The notes under the pieces: generated by a model
The model's database searches: none
Told to the model about the DNA's origin: nothing
The model's input: the letters and a program-made list of their open reading frames with translations, nothing else
Translations under genes and position numbers: made by a program
From: Mnemiopsis leidyi
Taxonomy: Eukaryota > Ctenophora > Tentaculata > Lobata > Bolinopsidae
Direction of reading: 5' to 3'
Assembly: GCA_000226015.1 (NCBI GenBank)
Contig: JH154806.1
Location: 232,623-263,738, forward strand
Length of the DNA: 31,116 nucleotides
In this document: one piece after another, positions 31,004 to 31,116 of the stretch
How the letters are laid out: each line of letters opens with the position of its first letter
How positions within the stretch are numbered: position 1 is the stretch's first letter

Positions 31004-31116
31004 TTAGGGTTAGGGTTAGGGTTAGGGTTAGGGTTAGGGTTAGGGTTAGGGTTAGGGTTAGGGTTAGGGTTAGGGTTAGGGTTAGGGTTAGGGTTAGGGT
31101 TAGGGTTAGGGTTAGG
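31004..31116 (+). repeat. Telomeric (TTAGGG)n array, chromosome end
   Basis: About 19 perfect TTAGGG repeats run without interruption to the last base. The G-rich strand points to the window end, as expected at a right-hand chromosome end. No subtelomeric satellite separates it from the upstream gene. Confidence 0.93.

Noticed and set aside
1..31116. CRISPR arrays, bacterial operons, phage or other prokaryotic systems
   Set aside because: All gene models are spliced with GT-AG introns and the end is a TTAGGG telomere. The tandem repeats lack repeat-spacer structure.

Overview
The window looks like one end of a chromosome from an invertebrate animal. The genes have many short GT-AG introns, the DNA is AT-rich, and the proteins use animal domain families (kringle, F-type lectin, C-type lectin, an UNC93-like transporter, a CNBD2-like cyclic-nucleotide sensor). 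The last ~113 bases are a perfect TTAGGG array with the G-rich strand running to the window end, the orientation of a true right-hand telomere. I cannot name the phylum from sequence alone. All gene models were built by hand from open frames, splice sites and phase agreement, without transcript data.

Layout. 1-~385: degenerate satellite built on CCATTGGCG-type words in both orientations. 1818-4108 (+): five-exon UNC93/MFS-like membrane protein, 432 aa. 5095-8855 (-): five-exon, 391-aa protein of unknown family, rich in SP/TP sites, with an RRLF motif and a basic C-terminus. It converges on the UNC93-like gene. Its promoter (8856-9150) carries four same-strand CCAAT boxes at 30-35 bp spacing and faces a small plus-strand ORF at 9151. 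9649-9977: a non-autonomous hAT-like element. 10631-~10920 (-): 3' end of a dead LINE. 11061-15910 (-): complete 13-exon CNBD2-like gene, 618 aa, with two cyclic-nucleotide-binding folds. 16000-16104: a 105-bp fold-back repeat. 18640-24190 (+): 13-exon gene for a secreted 1024-aa mosaic protein. Its order is signal peptide, Cys-rich segment, two tandem copies of a ~150-aa domain I do not recognise, F-type lectin fold, two kringles, a (DDxDDM)n acidic linker, an Ephrin-receptor-like Cys module and a beta-trefoil. ~25200-26575: tandem repeats and a dead LINE. 27779-30925 (+): secreted protein with one complete and one incomplete C-type lectin domain. The model stops in an intron that runs directly into the telomere.

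How the parts relate. The half nearest the internal side holds housekeeping-type genes (transporter, probable CDK/cyclin-linked protein, cyclic-nucleotide sensor). The telomere-proximal ~12 kb holds two signal-peptide proteins made of carbohydrate- or ligand-binding modules, mixed with retroelement debris. That is a pattern expected for fast-evolving subtelomeric recognition or secretion genes. The strongest leads are the unrecognised duplicated domain, the mosaic architecture, and the lectin gene cut by the chromosome end.
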